Source of the DNA: Phocaeicola abscessus CCUG 55929
Lineage (GTDB): Bacteria; Bacteroidota; Bacteroidia; Bacteroidales; Bacteroidaceae
Direction: 5' to 3'
Assembly (NCBI RefSeq): GCF_000312445.1
Contig: NZ_HE997182.1
Coordinates: 186,001-250,000 of the forward strand
DNA length: 64,000 bases
Position 1 is the stretch's first letter; every line of letters begins with the position of its first letter. The position numbers and the translations under genes are program-made. The notes beneath the pieces were generated by a model. The model did not search any database, was not told the DNA's origin, and saw nothing but the letters and a program-made list of their open reading frames with translations. Shown piece after piece: positions 9,477 through 21,184 of this stretch.

Positions 9477-10289
9477 TTACATGGCAAAAACATTGAATCC
9501 GCCATCGACCACCGCCACCGTTCCGGTCACGAATTTCGCCGCATCGCTGATCAGATAGTGAATCGTTCCGCAGAGTTCCTCCGGTTCTCCCATTCTACCG
9601 AACGGAGTCTGACGAATCACATCTTGTCCTCTCGGAGTCAAAGAACCGTCGGGGTTAGTCAACAGTGCACGATTCTGATTGGTAATAAAGAATCCCGGAG
9701 CAATAGCATTCACACGAATGCCGTCGCCGAATTTCTTGGCACATTCCGCAGCCAAATATGCGGTAAAATTAGAAATGCCAGCTTTGGCGGCCGCATAGCC
9801 GCAGACACGCGTTAAGGGACGGAATGCCGCCATCGAAGAGAAGTTGACGATGCAGCCTTTCTGCCGTTCGACCATCGGCTTTAAGAAAGCCTGAGAGGGG
9901 ATCACAGTACCGGTCAGATTCAGATTTAATACTTTTTGGAAGTCTTCGGGTTCCAAATCGAAAATAGTCTGATCCGGCCCGATGGTAGCCCCTTTCATGT
10001 TTCCGCCGGCCGCATTTAAAAGTGCATCTACTCTTCCGTATTTCGCGATGATTTCTGCGACATTCCTTTCTACTATTTCCGCATTCAACACATCCGTTAC
10101 GAAAAAATCGGCTTTACCGCCGGCATCTTCCACAGCTCGAACGCGTTTGGCGCCTTCTCCCGAGTCACGGTCAAGCATGATGATAACAGCTCCGTTTTCG
10201 GCGAGATACTTACCGATCGTAGTACCTAAGATTCCGCATCCGCCGGTAATGACGACGACCCTGTCTGTAATATTGAATAAATCGTTCAT
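9477..10289 (-). CDS. SDR-family D-mannonate oxidoreductase (fructuronate reductase)
   Basis: 270 residues, a classical short-chain dehydrogenase: GGCGILGT cofactor loop, LNAAGG, the catalytic Ser in NFSSMAAF and YAAAK with the catalytic Tyr and Lys, and a C-terminal TGTVAVVDGGFNVFAM. In Bacteroides-type hexuronate loci an SDR protein takes the place of the long-chain UxuB/UxaB and reduces fructuronate to mannonate. Its position between uxuA and kdgK supports that step, and no other enzyme in the operon could do it. The substrate is inferred from context. Confidence 0.88.
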   Translation of the reverse strand: MNDLFNITDRVVVITGGCGILGTTIGKYLAENGAVIIMLDRDSGEGAKRVRAVEDAGGKADFFVTDVLNAEIVERNVAEIIAKYGRVDALLNAAGGNMKGATIGPDQTIFDLEPEDFQKVLNLNLTGTVIPSQAFLKPMVERQKGCIVNFSSMAAFRPLTRVCGYAAAKAGISNFTAYLAAECAKKFGDGIRVNAIAPGFFITNQNRALLTNPDGSLTPRGQDVIRQTPFGRMGEPEELCGTIHYLISDAAKFVTGTVAVVDGGFNVFAM

Positions 10290-10322
10290 GATGTTATATT
10301 TTTAAGTGATATACGCTGATGA

Positions 10323-11522
10323 TCAATCGTAAAATCCCGGTTGTCTGTATGTCATGCCCAGTTCTCTATCTACGGTGGCGAGGATGCCTTGTACCTGCCC
10401 CATAGCGAACATCCTTCCCAAGAAACTGTATCCAGCATTATATCCCCTTTCCGCATCGCCCAACATGGTCATTCCGTGATCCACTCGCATGGGGAGATGC
10501 GGATTCGCCTTTTCGAATATTCGAACCAGTTCGATAATGTCGGCCCGTCCACCCAAATGCGATGCTTCGGTGAAATCTCCGTTGGGGAAGACGTGGCAAG
10601 AACGCAAATGCACGAACCACGTCCTCTCGGCGTACTTACGAGCTAATTCGACCACATCGTTCTGTGCTCTGGCCGACAGACTTCCGGCACAGAACGTCAG
10701 TCCGTTATGCGGATCATCGACTGCTTTCAGGAACCAGTCGATGTCGTCATCGCAGGTAACGATACGCGGGAGTCCTAAAATTTGGAAGGGGGGATCGTCC
10801 GGATGCACACACATGTACATATCGTACTTACTGCAAGTAGGCATAATGGCGGCTAAGAAATAACGCATGTTCTCGCGCAATCGATCCCGTGTAATACCTT
10901 TGTACAAATCCAATAACCGGCGGAATAATTCGACCGGATGGCGATCGTCTTCTTTGATATTGCCACTGACGAAGCCTTGCGTCTTGACGATAATATTTTC
11001 TACCAATTGATGGTCGTCTTCCGGAGTCATAGTCTTCTTTAATTTCTCCACTTCCTCAAGAATTTCTTTGCTCCAACTCTTCTCTGCTCCTTCGCGCTTC
11101 AGAATACAAATGTCGAAATAAGCAAATTCAGCATGACTGAAGTAAAGATTGGTAGTTCCGTTCGGATTGGGATGCGCCAAATCCGTACGCGCCCAATCCA
11201 GTACCGGCATGAAGTTGTAGCAGATGGTGCGAACGCCGGCCTTCCCTAAGTTGGTCAGACTGACGATGTAGTTTTCTATCAACTCGTCGCGGTCCCGCCC
11301 TCCGTATTTAATCGATTCGCTGACCGGTAAACTCTCTACCACCGACCAGCGCAATCCGCCAGCTTCGATAAAATGCTTCATCTTCATCACTTCTTCGTAG
11401 CTCCATACCTCTCCGTTAGGAATATGATGCAAGGCTGTCACGATACCCTCCACACCTATTTGCCGGAGCATCGCCAAGGTTATTTTGTCGTTCGGACCGA
11501 ACCATCTCCACGTTTTTTCCAT
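10323..11522 (-). CDS. uxuA: Mannonate dehydratase
   Basis: 399 residues, the usual length. It dehydrates D-mannonate to 2-keto-3-deoxygluconate, Mn/Fe-dependent, TIM-barrel fold. Typical family segments are the opening MEKTWRWFGPNDKITLAMLRQ, GVEGIVTALHHIPNGEVW, YNFMPVLDWARTDL, CVHPDDPPF, FCAGSLSARAQND, WFVHLRSCHVFPNGDFTEASHLGG and MRVDHGMTMLGD. It is separated by 5 bp from uxaC upstream and 33 bp from the SDR gene downstream, so the three central steps are translated from one message. Confidence 0.97.
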   Translation of the reverse strand: MEKTWRWFGPNDKITLAMLRQIGVEGIVTALHHIPNGEVWSYEEVMKMKHFIEAGGLRWSVVESLPVSESIKYGGRDRDELIENYIVSLTNLGKAGVRTICYNFMPVLDWARTDLAHPNPNGTTNLYFSHAEFAYFDICILKREGAEKSWSKEILEEVEKLKKTMTPEDDHQLVENIIVKTQGFVSGNIKEDDRHPVELFRRLLDLYKGITRDRLRENMRYFLAAIMPTCSKYDMYMCVHPDDPPFQILGLPRIVTCDDDIDWFLKAVDDPHNGLTFCAGSLSARAQNDVVELARKYAERTWFVHLRSCHVFPNGDFTEASHLGGRADIIELVRIFEKANPHLPMRVDHGMTMLGDAERGYNAGYSFLGRMFAMGQVQGILATVDRELGMTYRQPGFYD

Positions 11523-11527
11523 ATCGA

Positions 11528-12940
11528 TTAAAAATTAAAATAATTCTTTGCATTATAGTAACTGATGTCTTCCACCATCCGGCATACCCGCGGCAATTCG
11601 CTCTCCGGAATCAATCCGTTTTCCACATCGTCGCCGAGCAGGTTGCACAATACGCGCCGGAAGTATTCGTGTCGAGAATAAGAGAGAAAGGAGCGCGAAT
11701 CGGTAAGCATACCGACGAAGCGGCTCAGCAATCCCAGCAGCGACAAGTCGTTCATTTGTTTTTTCATTCCGTCGATTTGATCGTTAAACCACCATCCCGA
11801 ACCGAATTGAATCTTACCCGGGACGGAACCGTCCTGGAAATTGCCTGTCATTGTGGCGACCATTGCATTGTCCGACGGATTCAAATTGTAGAGGATGGTC
11901 TTCGCCAATCTCTCTTCGCTATTCAATCGGTCTAAGAAACGTGCCATCGCTTCGGAGCAATTATAAGTTCCGATCGAATCGTAACCGGCATCGGGACCGA
12001 GTTTTTTGAACATAGCGGTATTATTGTTGCGTTGGGCACCGTAATGGAACTGTTGCGTCCATCCTCTTTCCGCATTCATTCTGGCGAAATCGAGCAATAA
12101 GGCCGTTTGCAATTTATCGATCTCGTCCTTGGCTAATTCTTCACCGTCAAGGACCTTTCGAAACAAGCCATCCGCTTCCCGTTCCGAGCATTCCGTCCAT
12201 GGGAAATAGCTGATTCCATGATCGGCCAACTTGCATCCTTGGGAAGCGAAAAAATCCTGGCGACGACGCAAGGCCTCGAGCAAATCCGGATAAGCGGAAA
12301 TCGTCATGCCGCTCGCTTCCGACAACTTTTCCATGTATTCGCGATAGGCTTTGCCATCGCCCACAGCCATCGCCTTGTCGGGACGCCATGTCGGCAACAC
12401 TCCGATCTCGAAGCCACACTCTCTGATCGCCCGGTGATATTTCAACGAATCGACGGGATCGTCGGTGGTGCAGACCGTTTCTACCTGGTAATGCCGCATC
12501 AGTCCGCGAGCGGAAAACGCTTCCGTCGCCAATTGCTCGTTGCAATGCTCGTAAATGCGTCTGGCCGAAGACGGATTCAAGGGTTCCGTAATGCCGAAGG
12601 CTGTTTTAAGCTCCAAGTGCGTCCAATGGTATAAGGGGTTACGCAATGTATAAGGAACGGTCGCCGCCCATTTCTCGAATTTCTCCCAGTCGCTCGCATT
12701 GCCGGTGATATAGCGCTCTTCTATGCCGTTGGCGCGTTCTGCCCTCCATTTATAATGGTCACCGCCCAACCAGAGTTCCGTAATGGAACGGAATCGATAA
12801 TCGTCCGCAATCATCTTCGGTACAAGATGGCAATGATAATCGACGATGGGCATCGATTGGGCATGTTCGTGAAAAAGCATGCGGGCCGTGTCTGTCCGAA
12901 GGAGGAAATTCTCGTCCATGAAAGGTTTTATGTGATTCAT
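11528..12940 (-). CDS. uxaC: Glucuronate isomerase
   Basis: About 470 residues. It isomerises D-glucuronate to D-fructuronate (and galacturonate to tagaturonate), the entry step of the pathway. Amidohydrolase-like metal motif MPIVDYHCHLVPK near residue 35; WRAERANGIEERYITG, QFHYGAQRNNNTAMF, YNLNPSDNAMVATMTGNFQDG and the late DSRSFLSYSRHEYFRR are family hallmarks. I place the start at the ATG at 12,940 (MNHIKPF); a TTG three codons upstream overlaps the transporter stop and is less likely. Confidence 0.96.
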   Translation of the reverse strand: MNHIKPFMDENFLLRTDTARMLFHEHAQSMPIVDYHCHLVPKMIADDYRFRSITELWLGGDHYKWRAERANGIEERYITGNASDWEKFEKWAATVPYTLRNPLYHWTHLELKTAFGITEPLNPSSARRIYEHCNEQLATEAFSARGLMRHYQVETVCTTDDPVDSLKYHRAIRECGFEIGVLPTWRPDKAMAVGDGKAYREYMEKLSEASGMTISAYPDLLEALRRRQDFFASQGCKLADHGISYFPWTECSEREADGLFRKVLDGEELAKDEIDKLQTALLLDFARMNAERGWTQQFHYGAQRNNNTAMFKKLGPDAGYDSIGTYNCSEAMARFLDRLNSEERLAKTILYNLNPSDNAMVATMTGNFQDGSVPGKIQFGSGWWFNDQIDGMKKQMNDLSLLGLLSRFVGMLTDSRSFLSYSRHEYFRRVLCNLLGDDVENGLIPESELPRVCRMVEDISYYNAKNYFNF

Positions 12941-12945
12941 ACTGA

Positions 12946-14391
12946 TCAAATAACGACTAATTTATACTTCGGTACTAAACTTTTCATCACCATCCAACCT
13001 ACCAAATAGGCCACAGCACAAATACAGAAAATGATGAAATAGCCTGCTGGCTTCCCTCGGAATCCAAAGAATAGGAGATCGGTCGCCTCGGCATAGTCGA
13101 ACAAACGTCCTGCAACCTGTTGGAAAATAAAAGAACTAAGCCCTGCAGCCATACCGCATATACCCGTAATCGTTGCGGAAGCATGTTTGGGGAACATGTC
13201 CGTCCCGACGGTATACATGTTGGCCGACCAGGACTGGTGGGCTGCCGCCCCCAAACCTATACAGATTACCGGAAGCCAGGGAGATATTTGTCCTAACGGT
13301 TGGGCGAGCAGCACGAGCAAGGGGATGAACGCATAGATCAGCATGGCTTTCATACGGCAAGAATAAGGATCTTTCCCCGTACGATTCATGAAGATAGTAG
13401 GCAGTTTACCCCCGAAAACAGAAAGCATGGTAATGAGATAGAGCATAAAGATCAAGATCATGCCGAGAGGATCCGAAGCCTTGATTCCAAACTGCGTTTG
13501 AAGATAAGGAGGAATCCAGAATAAGAAGAACCACCATACCCCGTCCGTTAAAAATCTTCCCAAGGCAAAAGCCCATGTCTGACGAAATCTAAAGAAGTGG
13601 AGAATAGAAACTTTCTGGTGGGGAACGTCATCCTGTACCTTCTGTTCGAATGTCGCATCATTTACTTTATCTTGTTCCACGTAGGCAAGTTCTACGGCAT
13701 TGACATGTGGATTTTCATCCGGTTTTTTATAGACGAAGAGCCAGATTGCCATCCAAACGAACCCCAGGAGACCGACAATCAGAAAAGCCATTTCCCAGCC
13801 GTAACGAGCAGCCAACACGGGAATGGTAAGAGGGGCGATCAAGGCTCCGATCGAAGACCCGGAATTGAAAATGGCAGTTGCATACGCCCGATCTTTCTTC
13901 GGGAAATATTCGGCTGTAGCTTTGATCGCCGAGGGGAAGTTCCCTCCTTCACCGATGGCTAAAACACATCGCGCAACGATAAAAGCATACGTACTGAAAG
14001 TAGATATCATGACGGCGGCCTCGCCTGTGGCTTGAAGCAGTTCCAACCGGGACGAAGCTCCTACGTAAGCCTCTGTCGCTATCCCGCAGAGCGCATGAAT
14101 ACATGCGCCGAACGACCAAACGGCAATGGCTACGGCGTATGCTTTTTTAGTTCCCAATCTGTCGACGATTCGCCCTGCAAAAAGCTGCGCAAAAGCATAG
14201 ACGATGGCAAATATCGACGTAATATTGCCATAATCGGTATCGCTCCAATGAAATTCGGGTTTGATAAACTCATTGCATGTCAGTGATAAAACTTGGCGGT
14301 CGAGATAGTTAATGGTCGTAGCCAAGAACAACATACTGCAAATCACCCATCGGTAGTTCGTCATCTTACTTTCCTGCTTCAGCGTTTCCAT
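12946..14391 (-). CDS. MFS hexuronate transporter (anion:cation symporter family, ExuT-like)
   Basis: About 481 residues from METLKQESK (14,391); the frame is open 17 codons further upstream. Twelve hydrophobic segments with the ACS-family start INYLDRQVLS, the MFS loop motif GRIVDRLGTKKAYA, a GEGGNFPSAIKATAEYFPKKDRA segment as in ExuT/GudP-type carriers, and a long central cytoplasmic loop (about residues 230-265). As the first intact gene of the glucuronate operon it most likely imports glucuronate or galacturonate by proton symport. Five bp separate it from uxaC. Confidence 0.9.
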   Translation of the reverse strand: METLKQESKMTNYRWVICSMLFLATTINYLDRQVLSLTCNEFIKPEFHWSDTDYGNITSIFAIVYAFAQLFAGRIVDRLGTKKAYAVAIAVWSFGACIHALCGIATEAYVGASSRLELLQATGEAAVMISTFSTYAFIVARCVLAIGEGGNFPSAIKATAEYFPKKDRAYATAIFNSGSSIGALIAPLTIPVLAARYGWEMAFLIVGLLGFVWMAIWLFVYKKPDENPHVNAVELAYVEQDKVNDATFEQKVQDDVPHQKVSILHFFRFRQTWAFALGRFLTDGVWWFFLFWIPPYLQTQFGIKASDPLGMILIFMLYLITMLSVFGGKLPTIFMNRTGKDPYSCRMKAMLIYAFIPLLVLLAQPLGQISPWLPVICIGLGAAAHQSWSANMYTVGTDMFPKHASATITGICGMAAGLSSFIFQQVAGRLFDYAEATDLLFFGFRGKPAGYFIIFCICAVAYLVGWMVMKSLVPKYKLVVI

Positions 14392-14407
14392 GGTATCCGA
14401 TTTTTTT

Positions 14408-14644
14408 TCATGATGGCATGCAGTTGTCAGCAGTACAGGCACACCCTACGTCCGTAGAGTTCTTGTCGCCCGCCTGTTCTAAGGTGTGCCACCAAGCCAT
14501 TGCAAATTTCAACCAATCCTTCATCGGTTTTCCTAAGGTGACTTTGTCCGCTTCATAGCAATAATGAAACGGCATCAGATTCTTGCTTGTCTTCTTTTCG
14601 AATCCGATTTTCCCTATCGTCGGAAAAAGCTCTTTCGCCCCCAT
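14408..14644 (-). pseudogene. Xylose isomerase N-terminal remnant
   Basis: 78 residues. The first 55-60 closely follow the start of xylose isomerase: [40 protein letters not shown] and [15 protein letters not shown]. XylA is normally about 438 residues; here the similarity ends before the GGGTK segment and the frame runs into an unrelated tail ([17 protein letters not shown]). It lies 16 bp upstream of the transporter and just behind the operon's -7 box, so the hexuronate operon appears to be expressed from what was a xylA promoter and translation start. Confidence 0.8.
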
Positions 14645-14669
14645 AATTCGCCTTTTTGCTATTTAGTCA

Positions 14670-14677
14670 CAAAAATA
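14670..14677 (-). promoter_or_regulatory. -7 promoter box of the hexuronate operon
   Basis: TATTTTTG on the minus strand (complement of 14,670-14,677) matches TAnnTTTG and lies 25 bp ahead of the first ATG (14,644). No clear -33 TTG at the usual distance. Confidence 0.55.
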
Positions 14678-14990
14678 CGTTTTGTTTTTTACTTATTGTC
14701 GTAATATTCCGCTTTTTATTCTTAAAATTGCGTGTTTTACAAGCTTTTTACCCATTCGTTTTTTCGACCACGCAGCGATCATAATCAAGCTAAGGTGCGT
14801 CAAAATAAAAATCCGCCAGAACGGATTGCCTTAAAAACACCGCTTGCCCGAGCCAAGAAAATAGTTTTTAACGGCTGTCGTCGTTCAAAAGAGGAGAAGG
14901 AAAAAGTTATGAGAGGAGCACGCCTAATCAGATATTCTCCACGGGACAGGTAACTTCCTTTATCATTTCGAACTTGTGTGCACGTTTCGT
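14678..14990. other. Intergenic region without a recognised gene
   Basis: About 310 bp between the xylA remnant and the hydrolase pseudogene. Short frames (for example 14,732-14,953) show no domain, start signal or family-like sequence. It must contain the upstream part of the hexuronate promoter. Confidence 0.5.
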
Positions 14991-17200
<2,210 letters not shown>

Positions 17201-17328
17201 ATTCTATATCCGTTTAATGTTTCTGTGAAAAACCCTCGCCTCTTCTTGCAGAAATCCACGTCTTTTTTGCAAAAGCCCTCGAGGAGCTAGCTGCACAGAA
17301 CCCCTCGAGAACCGAATCTTCAGCCGAC

Positions 17329-18723
17329 TTACAGATTGTTTCGCGTATTCAGATAAGGCAATTTGTAAGGTTTGCGATACTCGTAGTAATACAGTCGATG
17401 GCGCGCCGCTTGCCGATCTCCTTCGAAGCTCAGCAAAGCCGGGTTCCAGCGTACCGGGCGGTTCAATTCCCGGGCGATGTTAAACAGGCAACAGAGCGTA
17501 TTGGTGCTTATTCCGTATTCGACTGGAGCGATGGGATCCCGATGGGCGCGAACGGCATCGATAAAGTTCTGCATGTGCGGAGAACTTACTTCGTATTGTC
17601 CCTTTTCTACTTTCTGCTCCTGTTTCTGCAAAAGGGAAGGATCCGAACATTCAATATAACCACGCGCCACTTTCAGCCATCCCTTGTCACCGATGAATTG
17701 GATGCCTTTATCGTCTGGCCTATCCTCGCGGAAAGGCTGATCGGTCATCACTACTCCGTCGGCGTAATTCATGGTTGCATAGAGGATACCCTCATATCCT
17801 TTGGGAATGAATTCGACAGGGCCTAACCCGTCCATGCCGAGGGCTACCTGAACAATGTCGTACATGTGTGCGCCCCAATCTGCAGGATAGCCGTTGCCAG
17901 TCTCCTGATACCATCGCCAGGCTCCCCAGAGCTGCTCGTCTACCTCCGGATCGAGCGAGATGGGCGGACAGAGGTCCGGATGATAGTGAATCTTCGGGTC
18001 GTTCAGTGGGCCTAACCACTGGTTGAAATTCAGATTGGACGGGACGGGCATTTCCGGCAAGTCCAAGGGCTTGGGAGGATCTCCTACACGGACATAGACC
18101 TTATCGATATGTCCGATGGCCTTTTCGCGCACCAACTTGATCGCCTGCTGGAATTCAGCGCTCGAACGCTGCTGGCTACCCATCTGGAAGATGCGATGAT
18201 GGGTGCGGACGGCTGTCTGAACGGCCAAGCCTTCCGTAATGGTATAGGCCAACGGTTTCTGGCAGAACACATCCTTGCCTGCCTGACAAGCCTCGATAGC
18301 GATCAGTGCATGCCAATGATCAGGAGTGGCGATCTCGACGGCATCGATATCCTTGCGTGCAATCAAATCTTCATAGAACTCGTACATATCGCACCGTTCG
18401 TTCATGCCCTGCACTCTCTGCCATTCCGCGACGCGGCGGCGGAAGCGTTCCCGTTTGACGGAATCGACATCGCAGCAGGCCGCCACTTGAACTCCCGGGC
18501 AGGAAGAAAAGCTCTTGAAATCGCTGCATCCCTGTTGACCTAACCCTACGAATCCCATGACCACCCGATCGCTCGGTGCGATCTTAATGCCGCTTTCGGT
18601 TTTCCAACTCGGTAAAATCGTTAGGCTGCTAAGTCCCAACGCTGATAGGGAAAGGAAATCTCTTCTGGAAATATTTCCTTTGAATCGGTTACGGGCATTT
18701 CCCGTTTCTTTCGTCTTTCTCAT
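17329..18723 (-). CDS. Exported Gfo/Idh/MocA-family oxidoreductase
   Basis: 464 residues. A Tat-type signal (NISRRDFLSLSALGLSSLTILPS) precedes a Rossmann domain (VMGFVGLGQQGCSDF, VAACCDVDSV). The EKP motif appears as CQKPLAYTITEG, so the catalytic lysine is kept and the glutamate is Gln. The C-terminal half includes ADWGAHMYDIVQVALGMDG, typical of Bacteroidetes glycoside-related members. Such exported proteins act on sugars or sugar amines in the periplasm, often with DUF1080 partners. Here it stands alone, 128 bp upstream of the aldo/keto reductase, in the same direction. Confidence 0.9.
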   Translation of the reverse strand: MRKTKETGNARNRFKGNISRRDFLSLSALGLSSLTILPSWKTESGIKIAPSDRVVMGFVGLGQQGCSDFKSFSSCPGVQVAACCDVDSVKRERFRRRVAEWQRVQGMNERCDMYEFYEDLIARKDIDAVEIATPDHWHALIAIEACQAGKDVFCQKPLAYTITEGLAVQTAVRTHHRIFQMGSQQRSSAEFQQAIKLVREKAIGHIDKVYVRVGDPPKPLDLPEMPVPSNLNFNQWLGPLNDPKIHYHPDLCPPISLDPEVDEQLWGAWRWYQETGNGYPADWGAHMYDIVQVALGMDGLGPVEFIPKGYEGILYATMNYADGVVMTDQPFREDRPDDKGIQFIGDKGWLKVARGYIECSDPSLLQKQEQKVEKGQYEVSSPHMQNFIDAVRAHRDPIAPVEYGISTNTLCCLFNIARELNRPVRWNPALLSFEGDRQAARHRLYYYEYRKPYKLPYLNTRNNL

Positions 18724-18810
18724 ATTCGTATCTATTTAATAAACGATTCTGTTGAATAGTTGAATAGTCGTAACGGACATATCCCGTCTTTTGTTACGGC
18801 AAAACAAGGG

Positions 18811-19929
18811 TCAGAGCACGGGCAGGATATGATTCCAAATCATATTCAGCTCTTTCTGCATATCGTCCACATGAGCTGTAACGACGATGACGGCCTCTGC
18901 TTTTGGGATGACGATGATGTATTGCCCGTACATTCCGTCTGCTCTGAAAGCATGATGGCGGCATTGCCACGTTTGGTATCCGTAGCCTTGCACCCAATCG
19001 CTGGTTTCCTCAGTCAGTCCGTTCTTCGCCGCATCTTCCGGCCTCATTCCCGCGGGAACAGAAGGTACTTGACATTTCGTAGCTTCTTCGACCCATTCTT
19101 CGGGCAGTATCTGTTTTCCATTCCAACTTCCTCGCTGAAGGAGCAGTAAGCCCATCTTCGCCAGGTCTTCCGTTTTCAGATAGAGTCCCCATCCGCCACA
19201 GTTGATGCCTTGCGGGCTCTCTTCCCATTCGGGCTTGTCTATACCCAAAGGGAAGAACAGCCGCTTCGACAGGTAATCGACAACCTTTTGCCCCGTTACT
19301 TTCTGCACGATGGCGGAAAGCATATAAGTACCCAAACTGTTATAGCAAAAATAGGTTCCCGGTCGATGTGTTACCGGCCAGGCTAAGAATTTCTTTACCC
19401 AGTTCTCATCCCTTCCCTTTCCGGAAAGCAATTCTCCGGTTGGATCGGTATCGTGACCGCAATTCATGGTCAATAAATCGCGAACGGTTATTTGCTTCAA
19501 GTTTTCGCTGACTTTCGCAGGTAGCAGATCGGGAAAGAAGGTGATCAACTTGTCGTCGAGTTTCAACAGACCGTCACCGATAGACAGTCCCACTGCCATC
19601 GACGTGAAAGTCTTGCTAACCGACCAGAGCGCGTGAGGCTTGTCTGGGCTTCCATCGCCCATCCATTTTTCGTACACCACCTTGCCTTGCCGGAGGATCA
19701 TGATGCTATGAATATCCTCGCGATCTTCCTCGACCGCCTTCAGGTAAGCCTTCATGCCTTGAGAAAACTTCTCAGTCGGTACTTGTCTCGGCAGTGAGGC
19801 GGTAACCACCGACTGTCGTTCCTCCTGAAGTTGATTATCCGGCTTCTGGGCCTTGTGTACGCAGCTGGAAAAGAGTACTGCGAGCATGCATCCCCACAAG
19901 CTTAATTTCGATTTGAGTGTCATGGTCAT
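18811..19929 (-). CDS. Beta-lactamase-fold serine hydrolase lipoprotein
   Basis: 372 residues. The signal peptide MTMTLKSKLSLWGCMLAVLFSSC ends in a lipobox, so the mature protein is membrane-anchored. The class C/DD-peptidase fold shows the SxxK nucleophile in LWSVSKTFTSMAVG, the Tyr motif region FCYNSLGTYMLSAIVQ, and EWEESPQGINCGGWGLYLKTEDLAKMGLLLLQRG. Such proteins are usually esterases or D-amino-acid peptidases, not resistance enzymes. A second Met at residue 3 is an alternative start. A -7 box TATCTTTG lies on the minus strand at 19,971-19,964. Confidence 0.9.
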   Translation of the reverse strand: MTMTLKSKLSLWGCMLAVLFSSCVHKAQKPDNQLQEERQSVVTASLPRQVPTEKFSQGMKAYLKAVEEDREDIHSIMILRQGKVVYEKWMGDGSPDKPHALWSVSKTFTSMAVGLSIGDGLLKLDDKLITFFPDLLPAKVSENLKQITVRDLLTMNCGHDTDPTGELLSGKGRDENWVKKFLAWPVTHRPGTYFCYNSLGTYMLSAIVQKVTGQKVVDYLSKRLFFPLGIDKPEWEESPQGINCGGWGLYLKTEDLAKMGLLLLQRGSWNGKQILPEEWVEEATKCQVPSVPAGMRPEDAAKNGLTEETSDWVQGYGYQTWQCRHHAFRADGMYGQYIIVIPKAEAVIVVTAHVDDMQKELNMIWNHILPVL

Positions 19930-19963
19930 CTTATTTTGAGGTTGGCAATTGATTTAATTTCCC

Positions 19964-19971
19964 CAAAGATA
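19964..19971 (-). promoter_or_regulatory. -7 promoter box of the serine hydrolase gene
   Basis: The plus-strand bases CAAAGATA read TATCTTTG on the minus strand, 35 bp before the ATG at 19,929. Confidence 0.6.
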
Positions 19972-20087
19972 GAAAATATTTCTTTCCCGATATAGCACGA
20001 ATCGACTTTTTACTTCTTTCGATGCGATTTAACAGGACAGAAACGATTATTTATGGCTCTTTTCTATCCGAATAATGAAAGGTTTAC

Positions 20088-20095
20088 TACTTTTG
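20088..20095 (+). promoter_or_regulatory. -7 promoter box of corA
   Basis: TACTTTTG matches TAnnTTTG, 33 bp before the corA ATG at 20,128. Confidence 0.6.
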
Positions 20096-20127
20096 CTCAC
20101 CAGAAATATAACAAATGACCAAGACAG

Positions 20128-21057
20128 ATGAGAAAATACTTTTATAGCGAAGAGACCGGCTTCAAGGAACGTGACCGGTGGCAGCTGGACTGTTGGGTGA
20201 ACGTGGAATGCCCCGATGAAAGCGACTTCTTCTTCATGACGAAAACCTTGAATGTACCCGAAGATTTCCTGGACGATATCGCCGATGCCGACGAGCGTTC
20301 CCGAACGGACAGCGAAAACAATTGGACGTTGACTATCATCCGGATTCCGCTTCGCCAGCAAGACGATAACTTGCCCTACTCCACCATACCCTTCGGCATC
20401 CTTATCAATGACGACCGAGTGGTGACGATCTGTTACAGAAAGACGGAAATGATACCCGACTTCATCGCTCATACTCAACGCAAGAACATTTTCGTCTCCG
20501 ACAAGTTCGAACTGATTCTGAGGCTGCTCTTCTCCTCTACCGTCTGGTTTCAGAAGTATTTGAAGGAAATCAACAACAAGGTCAATGTTGCGGAAAAGGA
20601 ATTGGAGAAAAGCATCCGCAACGAAGGACTCTTGCAATTGAGGAACTTGCAGAAAGCTTTGGTTTATTTCAATACTTCCATCCGAGGCAACGAAGTCCTG
20701 ATCGGGCGCTTGGAGAGCCTCTTCCAATCGAAGGGCTATCAAAATAAAGACTTGGTGGAGGACGTGGTCGTCGAGCTGAAGCAAGCCTACAACACGGTCA
20801 ATATTTACAACGATATTTTAACCGGCACGATGGATGCCTTCGCTTCCATCATTTCGAACAACGTGAATACTATCATGAAACGGATGACCAGCATATCCAT
20901 CATCCTGATGGTTCCGACGTTGATCGCCAGCTTCTACGGCATGAATGTGGAGATCGGGTTCGAAAACGTTCCGTTCGCTTTCGCCATCATCGTCTGCATC
21001 TCTGTCGGATTGGCCTTCTTCGCCTTCATCGTGTTCAAGAAGATTAAATGGTTTTAG
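20128..21057 (+). CDS. corA: CorA-family divalent cation (Mg2+/Co2+) channel
   Basis: 309 residues. A large N-terminal cytoplasmic domain (residues 1-240) with the long stalk helices (KYLKEINNKVNVAEKELEKS) is followed by two C-terminal membrane segments. The first ends in the diagnostic YGMN motif (LIASFYGMNVEIG) and the second is FAIIVCISVGLAFFAFIVF, followed by a lysine-rich tail. The protein works as a homopentamer in the inner membrane. It is a single gene with its own promoter box, divergent from the serine hydrolase. Confidence 0.95.
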   Translation: MRKYFYSEETGFKERDRWQLDCWVNVECPDESDFFFMTKTLNVPEDFLDDIADADERSRTDSENNWTLTIIRIPLRQQDDNLPYSTIPFGILINDDRVVTICYRKTEMIPDFIAHTQRKNIFVSDKFELILRLLFSSTVWFQKYLKEINNKVNVAEKELEKSIRNEGLLQLRNLQKALVYFNTSIRGNEVLIGRLESLFQSKGYQNKDLVEDVVVELKQAYNTVNIYNDILTGTMDAFASIISNNVNTIMKRMTSISIILMVPTLIASFYGMNVEIGFENVPFAFAIIVCISVGLAFFAFIVFKKIKWF

Positions 21058-21184
21058 TGCGATAACGTTTCTCCGGCAGCCGAATGCTCTCCGGCGAAGG
21101 CTCTCTTTAATATTTTCCAAGCGCGTATTCGAAAAAGAAATTCTTTTCTGACACAACGACAGCAGGGGAAGGACGCCCGATGTC

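Noticed and set aside
14732..14953. Short frames upstream of the hexuronate operon
   Set aside because: Basic, low-information translations without start signals on either strand; not supported as genes.
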